Shown here in pieces: positions 1 through 11,187 of a stretch of DNA of 64,000 nt. This DNA comes from Actinomycetospora endophytica (GTDB taxonomy: Bacteria; Actinomycetota; Actinomycetes; Mycobacteriales; Pseudonocardiaceae), in NCBI RefSeq assembly GCF_021026375.1, contig NZ_JAJNDB010000002.1, positions 620,001-684,000 of the forward strand. The letters run 5' to 3'. Numbering within the stretch: the stretch's first letter is position 1; each line of letters begins with the position of its first letter. The position numbers and the translations under genes were made by a program. The notes beneath the pieces are model-generated. The model did no database searches. It saw only the letters and a list, made by a program, of their open reading frames with translations, and had not been told where the DNA came from.

Positions 1-1235
1 CCGTCGTCGTGCACGAGCCGACGTCGTACGCCGCCGCCGAGTTCGTCGACCGGCTGCGCAAGGAGGGCCTGGTCGCGGCCGTCCTCCCGACGACGACGTT
101 CGCGCGGCCGAGGACGGAGTTCGCGGCCTGGGCGGGCGACGCGAGCTCGTTCACGATGGAGAACTTCTACCGCGACCAGCGGCAGCGCTTCGACGTGCTG
201 ATGGAGGGCGACGCGCCCGTCGGGGGCACCTGGAACCTCGACCACGACAACCGCGAGCAGCCCCCGAAGAAGGCCGGGACGCTCGGCGTCCCCGAACCGT
301 GGTGGCCCACCGAGGACGGCATCGACGAGCAGGTGCGCGCCGACCTCGACGCGATGGCGCTCGACACCGTCGGGGCCGACGGACCCCGCTGGTTCGCGGT
401 CACCCCCGACGAGGCGCACCAGGCGCTGCAGCGGTTCGTCGAGCACCGGCTCGACCCGTTCGGGCCCTTCGAGGACGCGGTGCTCTCCGGCGACCCGACC
501 ATGGCGCACTCGCTGCTCTCGGTACCGCTCAACCTCGGGGTGCTGCACCCGCTCGACGCCGTGCACGCCGCGGAGCAGGCCCACCACGACGGCACCGCCC
601 GGCTGAGCTCCGTCGAGGGCTTCGTGCGCCAGATCCTCGGCTGGCGCGAGTACATCTGGCACCTGTACTGGCACTTCGGGAAGGGCTACCACCGCAGCAA
701 CCAGCTCGACGCGCGGCAGCAGTTGCCGCGGTGGTGGACCGAGCTCGACGGCGACGCGGTCACCGCCGCCTGCCTCTCGCACACCATGAACGAGGTCCGC
801 GACCGCGGCTGGGTCCACCACATCCCGCGGCTGATGATCCTGGGCAACCACGCGCTGCAGCGCGGCTACCGGCCCAGCGCCCTGTCCGAATGGTTCACGA
901 CGTCGTTCGTGGACGGCTTCGCGTGGGTGATGCCGCCCAACGTCGTCGGGATGAGCCAGCACGCTGACGGCGGGAAGCTCGCGACGAAGCCCTATGCCTC
1001 CGGTGGGGCGTACCTGAACAAGATGACCGACCACTGCGGTGACTGCGTGTTCGACCCGAAGGTCCGGGTGGGGGACAAGGCCTGCCCGTTCACTGCCGGC
1101 TACTGGCAGTTCGTGCACCGCCACGCGGACCTGCTGCGCGGCAACCACCGCACCTCGCGCGCCGTCGCGACCATGAACCGGCTGGCCGACCTCGACGCGC
1201 TGCTGGAGCAGGAGAAGGGCCGTACGGGGTTCTGA
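1..1235 (+). CDS. FeS-type cryptochrome/(6-4) photolyase-like protein, 5' end outside the window
   Basis: This is a deoxyribodipyrimidine photolyase-related protein of the FeS-BCP (PhrB/CryB-like) class, a flavoprotein for light-driven DNA repair or light sensing. The reading frame is open to the left window edge, and the first in-frame GTG at 9 is not a convincing start. The family is about 500 residues long, so roughly 90-100 N-terminal residues are missing. The C-terminal catalytic half is complete. It contains the HCGDC...ACPF cluster near residues 346-362, and an earlier Cys (AACLSH) precedes the cluster. Together these match the four Cys that bind the 4Fe-4S cluster in PhrB. The family assignment is firm; photolyase versus cryptochrome cannot be decided. 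It ends 23 bp before the next gene. Confidence 0.9.
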   Translation, partial: VVVHEPTSYAAAEFVDRLRKEGLVAAVLPTTTFARPRTEFAAWAGDASSFTMENFYRDQRQRFDVLMEGDAPVGGTWNLDHDNREQPPKKAGTLGVPEPWWPTEDGIDEQVRADLDAMALDTVGADGPRWFAVTPDEAHQALQRFVEHRLDPFGPFEDAVLSGDPTMAHSLLSVPLNLGVLHPLDAVHAAEQAHHDGTARLSSVEGFVRQILGWREYIWHLYWHFGKGYHRSNQLDARQQLPRWWTELDGDAVTAACLSHTMNEVRDRGWVHHIPRLMILGNHALQRGYRPSALSEWFTTSFVDGFAWVMPPNVVGMSQHADGGKLATKPYASGGAYLNKMTDHCGDCVFDPKVRVGDKACPFTAGYWQFVHRHADLLRGNHRTSRAVATMNRLADLDALLEQEKGRTGF

Positions 1236-1258
1236 TCCGGCCTGGATACGGTAGGGAC

Positions 1259-2047
1259 ATGGCCAAGAACCAGCAGGCGGGCCGGTCGCGGCCGAACACA
1301 GCCAGCCGGGGGCGGAACCCGGTCTCGGGCGGGCGCCGCAAGCCCTCGGTCGGGAAGTCGCGGACACCGACGATCATCGCCGTCGTCGTGCTGGTGATCC
1401 TGGTCGGGGTGATCGGGGTCGCCGTGTACTCGGCGAACCAGACCAAGACCGCCGCGCAGCCGGCGAACCAGCCGATCACCCCGGTGAACGCGACCTACCA
1501 GACCCAGGTCCAGGGCTCCGTCGTCGTCGCGGGGAAGGGCCCGACCACGCTGGACGTCTACGAGGACGCCCAGTGCCCGGCCTGCAAGCAGTTCGAGCAG
1601 CTCGACGGGCAGAAGATCACCGACGGGCTGAACGCGGGCAAGCTCACCGTCCGGTACCACATGGTGAACCTGCTCGAGCAGAGCTCGAACCCGCCCGGCT
1701 ACTCGACCCTGGGCGGCAACGCGATCATGTGCGCCGCACAGAACGGCGGGTTCGCGACGCTGCACCGGACGCTGTACGACCGCCAGCCCGAGGAGGGCGG
1801 TGCCGGGTTCACCGTCGACGACCTCGTGACGATGGGGAAGAACTCCGGCGCGGGACCCGGGTACGAGGCGTGCGTCCGCAACAACACCTATGGCGCCGCG
1901 GTCTCCCAGAACTACCAGCAGGCGTCGTCCGACCCGGCTCTCCAGCAGCAGCAGGGCGGTCAGAGCGGGTTCGGTACGCCGACGATCCAGGTCAACGGCA
2001 AGACCGTGAGCGTGAACGACCCGGCCCTCGACGCCGCGCTCGGCTGA
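1259..2047 (+). CDS. Membrane-anchored DsbA-family thiol oxidoreductase
   Basis: The 262-residue protein has a basic Arg/Lys-rich N-terminus (1-36), one membrane segment at about 38-57, and then an extracytoplasmic thioredoxin-fold domain. A CPAC active site lies at 106-109. The DsbA-like insertion and a GTPTIQVNG cis-Pro loop near the end fit the DSBA/thioredoxin_4 family. The likely role is forming or shuffling disulfides in exported proteins outside the membrane. The ATG start directly precedes the basic N-terminus. The gene follows the photolyase by 23 bp but has no obvious functional link to it. Confidence 0.85.
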   Translation: MAKNQQAGRSRPNTASRGRNPVSGGRRKPSVGKSRTPTIIAVVVLVILVGVIGVAVYSANQTKTAAQPANQPITPVNATYQTQVQGSVVVAGKGPTTLDVYEDAQCPACKQFEQLDGQKITDGLNAGKLTVRYHMVNLLEQSSNPPGYSTLGGNAIMCAAQNGGFATLHRTLYDRQPEEGGAGFTVDDLVTMGKNSGAGPGYEACVRNNTYGAAVSQNYQQASSDPALQQQQGGQSGFGTPTIQVNGKTVSVNDPALDAALG

Positions 2048-2069
2048 CGCCCGAGGGCCACGACCCCCC

Positions 2070-2100
2070 TGACGACGAGCGTTCATCCGCCGTGTAGCGT
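2070..2100 (+). promoter_or_regulatory. Putative promoter of tRNA-Ala
   Basis: A TAGCGT hexamer at 2095-2100 fits the actinobacterial -10 pattern TAnnnT and lies 11 bp before the mature tRNA end. The upstream TGACGA at 2070-2075 could be a -35 but the spacing (19) is long. An 8-bp direct repeat AGCGTTCA occurs twice here. This is inference only. Confidence 0.3.
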
Positions 2101-2111
2101 TCACCGGTGTT

Positions 2112-2184
2112 GGGGCTGTGGCGCAGCTGGTAGCGCATCACACTGGCAGTGTGAGGGTCAGGGGTTCGAGTCCCCTCAGCTCCA
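2112..2184 (+). tRNA. tRNA-Ala (anticodon GGC)
   Basis: The 73-nt cloverleaf has a 7-bp acceptor stem with the G3:U70 wobble pair, the main identity element of tRNA-Ala. The D-stem is GCGC/GCGC. The anticodon stem TCACA/TGTGA holds the loop CTGGCAG (anticodon GGC, codon GCC). The T-arm is AGGGG-TTCGAGT-CCCCT. The discriminator base is A and the 3' CCA is not fully encoded. Confidence 0.97.
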
Positions 2185-2199
2185 CCCGATGAACGCACG

Positions 2200-2229
2200 A
2201 GGCCCGTCGACCACCTGGTCGGCGGGCCT
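2200..2229 (+). terminator. Hairpin terminator after tRNA-Ala
   Basis: A 14-bp stem with one G-T wobble and a two-base loop starts 16 bp after the tRNA. No T-tract follows, which is usual for high-GC actinobacteria. Confidence 0.7.
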
Positions 2230-2394
2230 TCGTCGTCTGCGGACGATCTGCTCCCCGCTGTCGTACGACGCAGCGTCGTGGATAGGGTCACCCACCGAGC
2301 CACCCGGCTCCGCGGCGGTTACGATCGCCCGGTCGTTCAGCGGTCCCGCCGTCGGGACCGCGGCAGAGGAGGCAGACGTGGGCAGGAGGCATCC

Positions 2395-5443
<3,049 letters not shown>

Positions 5444-5444
<1 letters not shown>

Positions 5445-6250
5445 TGGGCTCGCCGAGGGAACGGCTGGCGGCCCTGGCGCCGCTGGCCGCCCGCGTGTGC
5501 CCCTGGGTCGCGGACGACGCGCCCCCGGAACAGGACGACGACGGTGGCCCGGTGCGGGCGATGCCGCTCGTGCTGCGGATCGAGCGCGCGACCCCGCCGC
5601 GCCCGACGGCCCTGCTCGAGGCGGCCGCCGCGGCCGCCGTCGGGCTCTGTCTCGACGAGCGCTCCGGCCCGGACGGCCCCTGGTACGACGCCGTGGCTTC
5701 GTGGGCGGGCGCGGGACGCATCCGGAAGCTCGCCCGGCGGGCGCGGACGGCCCACTGGCGTGCGGTCGGGGAGATCGACGGTCTGACCGCGGGCGTCGGC
5801 GATCCCGAGGCGGGCGGGGGTGAGGTGCGCGCGCTGGTCCCCGGGCCGGTCGACGACGTCGCCCACGAGGTCCGCCGGCTGCAGATCGGCGGGACGGACC
5901 TGCCCGACGACGAGCCCGGAGCGCCCGTGGCTGATCGCCCCGTGATCTGGCTGAACCCGACCGTCGAGCAGTCGACCGGCAAGGCCGCCGCCCAGGTCGG
6001 GCACGCGAGCATGATCCTCGCGACGGTGCTGGCCTGGACCGGCGCGGACGACCCGACCGTCGACGCCGTGACCACCGCTGCCGTCCGTACCGCCACCGCC
6101 GCGGACTGGGAGCACTGGATCGCCGCCCTCGCCGCCGACGGGTCGGGGCGCTCGGGCTGGGAGGAGCACGGCATCACCGCCGTCCGCGACGCCGGGTTCA
6201 CCGAGGTGGCGCCGGGGACCGTGACCTGCATCGCAGCGCAGCGGCCCTGA
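5444..6250 (+). CDS. Peptidyl-tRNA hydrolase, PTH2 family, with N-terminal extension
   Basis: The last 110 or so residues form a PTH2 domain, the archaeal/eukaryotic type of peptidyl-tRNA hydrolase. It is recognised by the GKAAAQVGHASM helix that carries the catalytic Lys/Gln/His set and by the final GFTEVAPGT segment. The first 150 residues are Ala/Arg-rich and I do not recognise them. The ATG shares its A with the serB stop (TGATG), so the genes are translationally coupled. The normal bacterial Pth is unrelated, so this would be an accessory enzyme that frees tRNA from stalled peptidyl-tRNA, or a relative with another role. Confidence 0.8.
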
Positions 6251-6287
6251 TCCGGCGGCGGACGACCGGGCGCGAGAGGGTCGGCGC

Positions 6288-7133
6288 ATGAGCGGCACCA
6301 CGGTGATCGTCGCCAGCACCCGCGTCCGCTCGGAGCGCTCCGACGCGGAGAACCGGCCCCTGCTCGAGGCGCTGGAGGAGCGCGGTGCCCGCGCGCGGAT
6401 CGAGCCCTGGGACGCGGACGACGCGGTGGCCGGCTGGAGTGCCGCCGACCTGGTCGCGGTGCGCACCACATGGGACTACAGCGGCCGGCGCGACGAGTTC
6501 CTGGCCTGGGCCGCGGGGGTGGCCGGCTCGACCGTCCTGCAGAACCCGCTGCCGGTGCTGGAGTGGAACTCCCACAAGCGCTACCTGGTGGAGCTGGCCG
6601 CGGCCGGGGTCCCGGTGGTCCCGACGCGACTCGTCCCCGCCGGGAGCGCGCCCGAGCCCCTCGGCCCGGGCCGCGTCGTCGTCAAGCCCGCCGTGTCCGC
6701 CGGCGGCCGGGGCACCCACCGCGGGCTCGGCCCGGAGCTCGACGCGACGCTGTCCGAGCTGGTCGCCGCGGCCGACGCCCTGGTCCAGCCGGCCGTCGAG
6801 AGCATCGACTCCGACGGCGAGGTGTCGCTGATCCGGCTCGGGGAGCGCTGGTCGCACGCGGTGCGGAAGTTCCCGGGGCCGGGCGGGTTCCTGGTGCACG
6901 AGAAGCACGGCGGGCGGCTGGAGGACCACGAGCCGACGCCGCGGGAGCTCGACGTGGCCGATGCGGCGCTGGCCCTCTCGCCGGCGCCGGTGCACGCCGC
7001 GCGGGTGGACCTCGTGCGCATCGACGGCGAGCCCGTCGTGATGGAGCTGGAGCTCATCGAGCCGGAGCTCTTCCTGCGGCGCTCACCGGACGCGCCGGGG
7101 CTGCTGGCGGACGCGCTGCTGGCGACGGTGTAG
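6288..7133 (+). CDS. ATP-grasp family enzyme (RimK/glutathione-synthetase-like)
   Basis: The 281-residue protein has the layout of ATP-grasp ligases: an N-terminal pre-ATP-grasp domain with a VRTTWDYS motif, an ATP-binding lysine in VVVKPAVSAGGRGT, and the metal-binding VMELELIEPELF near the end. Such enzymes join a carboxylate to an amine through an acyl phosphate. The closest family I know is the uncharacterised RimK-type group that includes DcsG-like proteins. The substrate is unknown and neighbours give no clue. The ATG start lies 37 bp after the PTH2 gene. Confidence 0.8.
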   Translation: MSGTTVIVASTRVRSERSDAENRPLLEALEERGARARIEPWDADDAVAGWSAADLVAVRTTWDYSGRRDEFLAWAAGVAGSTVLQNPLPVLEWNSHKRYLVELAAAGVPVVPTRLVPAGSAPEPLGPGRVVVKPAVSAGGRGTHRGLGPELDATLSELVAAADALVQPAVESIDSDGEVSLIRLGERWSHAVRKFPGPGGFLVHEKHGGRLEDHEPTPRELDVADAALALSPAPVHAARVDLVRIDGEPVVMELELIEPELFLRRSPDAPGLLADALLATV

Positions 7134-7158
7134 GTCCCCGGGCTCGGGCTCCCGGGGA

Positions 7159-9237
7159 TCAGTCGGCGTCGCGCAGCCGCTCCAGCGCGCCGCGCACGAT
7201 CTTCGGGTCCTGCGTCGACCAGAACGGCGGCAGCGACCCGCGCAGGAACCCGCCGTACTGCTTCGTCGCCACTCGGGAGTCCAGGATCGCGACGACGCCC
7301 TTGTCACCGGTGCCGCGCAGCAGCCGGCCGGCGCCCTGGGCGAGCAGCAGCGCGGCGTGCGTGGCGGACACCGTGAGGAACCCGTTCCCGCCGCGGGCGT
7401 CGACGGCGCGCTGGCGGGCCGCGACCAGCGGGTCGTCCGGGCGCGGGAACGGGATGCGGTCGATCATCACGAGCTGCAGCGACTCGCCGGGCACGTCGAC
7501 GCCCTGCCACAGCGAGATCGTCCCGAACAGCACGCTGCCGGTCTCGGCGGCGAACTTCTGCACCAGGGTGTTCGTGGCGTCGTCGCCCTGGCAGAGCACC
7601 GTGCCGTCCCAGCGGCCGCGCAGGTCCTCGGCGGCCTGCTTGGCGGCGCGCATCGAGGAGAACAGCCCGAGTGCCCGGCCTCCCGCGGCGCGGACGAGCC
7701 CGTCGATCTCGTCGAGCATCGCGGGGGAGAGCCCGTCGCGGCCGGGCGGGGGCAGGTGCCGGGCCACGTAGAGGATGCCGGCCTTCGCATGGGCGAACGG
7801 GGACCCGACGTCGAGGCCGTGCCAGACGAGGTTCGTCGCCGGGTCGTTGCCGTGCCCGCCGCCGTCGTCGGGAGGCAGCTCCTTCGGCGTGGTCTCGCTG
7901 CCCGAGGCCGGCAGCCCCCACTGCCGTGCGAGCGCGTCGAAGGACCCGCCGAGCACGAGCGTCGCGCTGGTCAGCACCACCGTCGACTGGCCGAACAGCC
8001 GCGCCGCCAGCAGCCCCGCGACCGACAGCGGAGCGACATGCAGTGTCCGGACCGCCGTCGAGTTCAGCTCGCGCTCGGACTGCCAGACGACGTCGGGCCG
8101 CGTCGCCGGGTCCTCCCGGTCGAACGCCGCGAGCAGCCGGCCGGCGACGTCGTGGACCTCCTCCACCAGCGCGGTCGCGAACCGCCGGGCGGCCGCGTCC
8201 GCGTCGTTCTCCTTGGTGCCCTTCTCGCGCTCCGGCCCGAGCGCCTGCTTGCACGCCCACGCGGCGTTGCGGATCGACGAGAGCATCCGGCCGACCGTCT
8301 CCGGCATCGACTCCCACCGCCCGACCGGCGCGTCGGTGAGCACCGTGTCGAGGCCCTCGGCGGCGTCGAGCAGCTGGTCGGAGAGTGCCTGGTCGACGAG
8401 CTTGGCGCAGCGCCGGGCGGCCGCGGCGGCGCCGGAGGAGGTGAGCTCGCCGGTGGCGACCGAGGTGACGCGGTCGACGAGGTTGTGCGCCTCGTCCACC
8501 ACCACGACGTCGTGCTCCGGCAGGACCGCGCGACCCTCGATCGCGTCGATGGCCAGCAGGGCGTGGTTGGTGACGACGACGTCGGAGCGTCCGGCCTTGT
8601 GCCGCGCCAGCTCGGAGAAGCAGTCCTCCGCGACCGGGCAGCGCGACGCCCCGAGGCACTCCCGGGCGGTGACGCTGACCTGGCGCCAGGCGCGGTCGGG
8701 GACACCGGGCACGAGCTCGTCGCGGTCGCCGGTCTTCGTCTGCTCGGCCCACTCGTGCAGCCGCGTGACCTGCCGGCCGAGCGCCGAGACCTGGAACGGG
8801 TCGAAGAGCTGGTCGTCGCCCGGGTCCTCCGCCTGCGCGCCGGACTCGATCTTGTGGCGGCACAGGTAGTTGCCGCGGCCCTTGAGGATCGCGAAGGTCG
8901 GCTCGCGGCCCATCACGGGCTGGAGGGCCTTGGTGAGGCGCGGCAGGTCGCGGTCGACCAGCTGGGCCTGCAGCGCGATGGTGGCGGTGGAGACGACGAC
9001 CGCCTGGTCGGCCTCCAGCGCGTGACGGATCGCCGGGACGAGATAGGCGAGCGACTTCCCGGTGCCGGTCCCGGCCTGCACGGCGAGGTGCTCACCGGTG
9101 CGCAGCGCCCGCTCGACGGCAGTGGCCATGTCCTGCTGACCCTCGCGCTCGCTGCCGCCGAGAGCTTCGACGGCGGTCGCGAGGAGGTCCGCCACCGAGG
9201 GCGACTCGGACACCGCCGCGTCGGCCAGCTGCGCCAC
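7159..9237 (-). CDS. ATP-dependent DNA helicase, DinG/XPD-like FeS superfamily 2
   Basis: This 692-residue superfamily-2 helicase has Walker A AGTGTGKS at 55-62 and a DEAH box at 248-251. Four cysteines between them (C126, C194, C200 and C206) match the 4Fe-4S cluster of XPD/DinG helicases. Motif VI (GRLLRGTGD) is near the C-terminus. DinG-type enzymes unwind 5'-3' and remove R-loops or D-loops during repair. The gene stands alone on the minus strand and ends 25 bp from the ATP-grasp gene, tail to tail. Confidence 0.93.
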   Translation of the reverse strand: MAQLADAAVSESPSVADLLATAVEALGGSEREGQQDMATAVERALRTGEHLAVQAGTGTGKSLAYLVPAIRHALEADQAVVVSTATIALQAQLVDRDLPRLTKALQPVMGREPTFAILKGRGNYLCRHKIESGAQAEDPGDDQLFDPFQVSALGRQVTRLHEWAEQTKTGDRDELVPGVPDRAWRQVSVTARECLGASRCPVAEDCFSELARHKAGRSDVVVTNHALLAIDAIEGRAVLPEHDVVVVDEAHNLVDRVTSVATGELTSSGAAAAARRCAKLVDQALSDQLLDAAEGLDTVLTDAPVGRWESMPETVGRMLSSIRNAAWACKQALGPEREKGTKENDADAAARRFATALVEEVHDVAGRLLAAFDREDPATRPDVVWQSERELNSTAVRTLHVAPLSVAGLLAARLFGQSTVVLTSATLVLGGSFDALARQWGLPASGSETTPKELPPDDGGGHGNDPATNLVWHGLDVGSPFAHAKAGILYVARHLPPPGRDGLSPAMLDEIDGLVRAAGGRALGLFSSMRAAKQAAEDLRGRWDGTVLCQGDDATNTLVQKFAAETGSVLFGTISLWQGVDVPGESLQLVMIDRIPFPRPDDPLVAARQRAVDARGGNGFLTVSATHAALLLAQGAGRLLRGTGDKGVVAILDSRVATKQYGGFLRGSLPPFWSTQDPKIVRGALERLRDAD

Positions 9238-9310
9238 CCCCGACCACCTCCCCTTCCCGAGGATCAGACTACGGAGGCGCGGCGCCGGTTCCCGGGATCC
9301 CCCGCATTGC

Positions 9311-9340
9311 TCTGTCGGGGTGAATCACCAGCGCCCGTGG
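9311..9340. repeat. Single copy of the TTGTCGnGGTGAATC-type dispersed repeat
   Basis: The segment TGTCGGGGTGAATCACCAGCGCCCG closely resembles 29923-29949, which belongs to the palindromic cluster described at 29921-30013. Here it stands alone in the intergenic space upstream of the small gene at 9352. Confidence 0.45.
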
Positions 9341-9351
9341 AGGAGGTGGCG

Positions 9352-9667
9352 GTGTCCGACGCTCGAGGGCCCGCCGCCGGCCGAGATTCCCCGCCCACCG
9401 ATCCGGAGCTGGGCGACGCGCGCACGCCGAACGGCGGATGGGCCTACCGGGCCGAGCACTGGGTGGAGGAACTCGTCCTCCCACACCGGCTGATCGGTCT
9501 GCTCGACGAGATTCACGTGATCGCGGCAGACTCGGGGTGCCCGCGATGGCGGGGCGCGGTCTCGCTCCGTCAACCGGAGGCGTATTCGGGGATCGCCCGC
9601 GAGGAGGTCCTGGCGGTCCTGGAACCACCACGTCGACCGCTACAGCCTCGAGCCGCCGGGCAGCTGA
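9352..9667 (+). pseudogene. Small gene of unknown function with a probable frameshift
   Basis: A GTG at 9352 follows AGGAGG at 9340-9345. The frame codes for WAYRAEHWVEELVLPH and a helix around IGLLDEIHVIA, with high GC at third positions. After about 9630 this frame loses its GC3 bias and runs to a stop at 9730-9732. The +1 frame then reads WNHHVDRYSLEPPGS with almost every codon ending in G or C and stops at 9665-9667. I infer a frameshift near 9625-9632, inside the near-repeat GGTCCTGGCGGTCCTGG. It could be a real mutation or an assembly error. I do not recognise the protein. Confidence 0.45.
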
Positions 9668-9848
9668 CGGTGCCGGAACCCGCGCTCCCGGCTCGTGATC
9701 CACTTCCGTGCGCCGGAACGCCTCAGATCTGACGCGTTCCGCCGCACACGTCGAGATCTTGAGTCCGGGGCACGTCTCCCAGGGCACCGCTGGGGTCGAG
9801 GCCGGATGACGGATGTCTCCGAGCCGCCGCCGGGAGCAGGCTGACCCC

Positions 9849-10610
9849 GTGGACCCGACGACGACCCGGAGCGCGCCGCCCGCGCGGCGGCACCTCTGGT
9901 GGTCGCTCGTGTTCGGCGTCGCCGGCGTCGCGCTCCTGCCGTGGATCGTGATCCTCGCCGTCGTGCAGCCGCCCACCGCCGCCGTCGGGAACCTGCCCCT
10001 GGCGGCCGGGGGAGCGCTCGCGACGATCACCGGCGGGCTGCTGGTCAGCGCCGTCCTGACGCTGACCGGCTCGCCGTTCCTCACGATGACCGCGGGCGCC
10101 ACCGCCGCGCTCGCCGTGTGCGCCGGCTTCTTCCACGTCGTCACCGGGACCGCGACCTACCCACGGGCCGCCGCCGTCGCGACGGTGGTCGTCCTCGGCC
10201 CGGTCGCGGTGCTCTGCGCGATCGTCGCCCGCAACGAGCCGGCACGATCACGCACGTCGGCCGTCCTGTTCGTCCTCGCCGCGGTGGCGACACTCCTCGC
10301 CTGGCAGCGCTCGGCCGCCGCCGGTTTCCCGGCGCAGGAGGCCCACCACCTGAAGCTGATCTGGATCACCCTCGACGTCGCCGAGGCCGTCGCGCTCATC
10401 ACGACGGCCCTCGCGCTGCGACACCGGCCCACGAGAGTCCCGGTGGCAGCGTCCGTCGCCGGCGCCCTGCTGTGCTGCGACGTCTGGTTCAACGTCGTGG
10501 GCGCGGTCGGCGAGGCCCGGACCGAGGCGATCCAGATGGCCTTCGTGTCGATCCCGCTGGGCCTCGCGGCGTTCGTGATCGGCGCGCTGGAGATCCGGTC
10601 CTCAGACTGA
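9849..10610 (+). CDS. Integral membrane protein of unknown function
   Basis: The 253-residue protein has about seven or eight hydrophobic segments separated by short loops and no recognisable catalytic motif. One conserved-looking loop contains PAQEAHHLKLIW. The GTG at 9849 was chosen because GGGAGCAGG at 9832-9840 is well spaced; an in-frame ATG at 9813 would add 12 residues. Its last 9 bp overlap the 3' end of the convergent pncA gene, so transcription of the two may interfere. Confidence 0.65.
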   Translation: MDPTTTRSAPPARRHLWWSLVFGVAGVALLPWIVILAVVQPPTAAVGNLPLAAGGALATITGGLLVSAVLTLTGSPFLTMTAGATAALAVCAGFFHVVTGTATYPRAAAVATVVVLGPVAVLCAIVARNEPARSRTSAVLFVLAAVATLLAWQRSAAAGFPAQEAHHLKLIWITLDVAEAVALITTALALRHRPTRVPVAASVAGALLCCDVWFNVVGAVGEARTEAIQMAFVSIPLGLAAFVIGALEIRSSD

Positions 10611-11168
10611 CTGCGCGAACGCGACCCCCGCCGAGCTCATCTCCGCCAGCGCCAGCTCCGTGGTCTCCGCCGCGACGCCCGTCGTCAGGTCGAGCAGCAC
10701 CGTCGTCGTGAAGCCCTCGCGGGCAGCGTCGAGCGCGGTCGCGCGCACGCAGTGGTCGGTGGCGATGCCGCAGACCTCGACGAGGTCGACGTCGCGCTCG
10801 CGCAGCCAGTCCGCGAGCGTCTCCCCCGACGCCGAGGCCCCCTCGAACGCCGAGTACGCCGCGGTGAAGCGGCCCTTGGAGAACACCTCCTCCATCCGCG
10901 AGACGTCGAGCTCCGGGTGGAACGCGGCGCCGGCCTCGCCGACGCGGCAGTGCACCGGCCAGGTGTCGACGAAGTCGGGATCGGCGGCGAAGTGCCCGCC
11001 CGGGTCCTCGTGGTAGTCCCGCGAGGCGACGATGTGGGCGTACCGGCCGTGCTCCGCGGTCAGGTACCCGGTGATGGCGGCCGCGGTCGCCGCGCCGCCC
11101 GCCACGCCCATCGACCCGCCCTCGCAGAAGTCGATCTGGACGTCCACCACGATCAGCGCGCGGGCCAT
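10602..11168 (-). CDS. pncA: Nicotinamidase (isochorismatase fold)
   Basis: This cytoplasmic enzyme converts nicotinamide to nicotinate in NAD salvage. The catalytic triad is D9, K98 (FSKGRF) and C140 (ATDHC), and metal ligands D51, H53 and H59 are in place. The 188-residue length is usual. It lies 19 bp downstream of pncB on the same strand, so the two salvage steps are one operon. In mycobacteria this enzyme is the pyrazinamide activator. Confidence 0.93.
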   Translation of the reverse strand: MARALIVVDVQIDFCEGGSMGVAGGAATAAAITGYLTAEHGRYAHIVASRDYHEDPGGHFAADPDFVDTWPVHCRVGEAGAAFHPELDVSRMEEVFSKGRFTAAYSAFEGASASGETLADWLRERDVDLVEVCGIATDHCVRATALDAAREGFTTTVLLDLTTGVAAETTELALAEMSSAGVAFAQSV

Positions 11169-11187
11169 GGCACCGAGCCTACGGCGA

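Noticed and set aside
7357-9732. A 791-codon plus-strand frame across the DinG-like helicase
   Set aside because: Only its last 126 codons (from 9352) show a ribosome site and sensible protein; the rest is antisense to the helicase.
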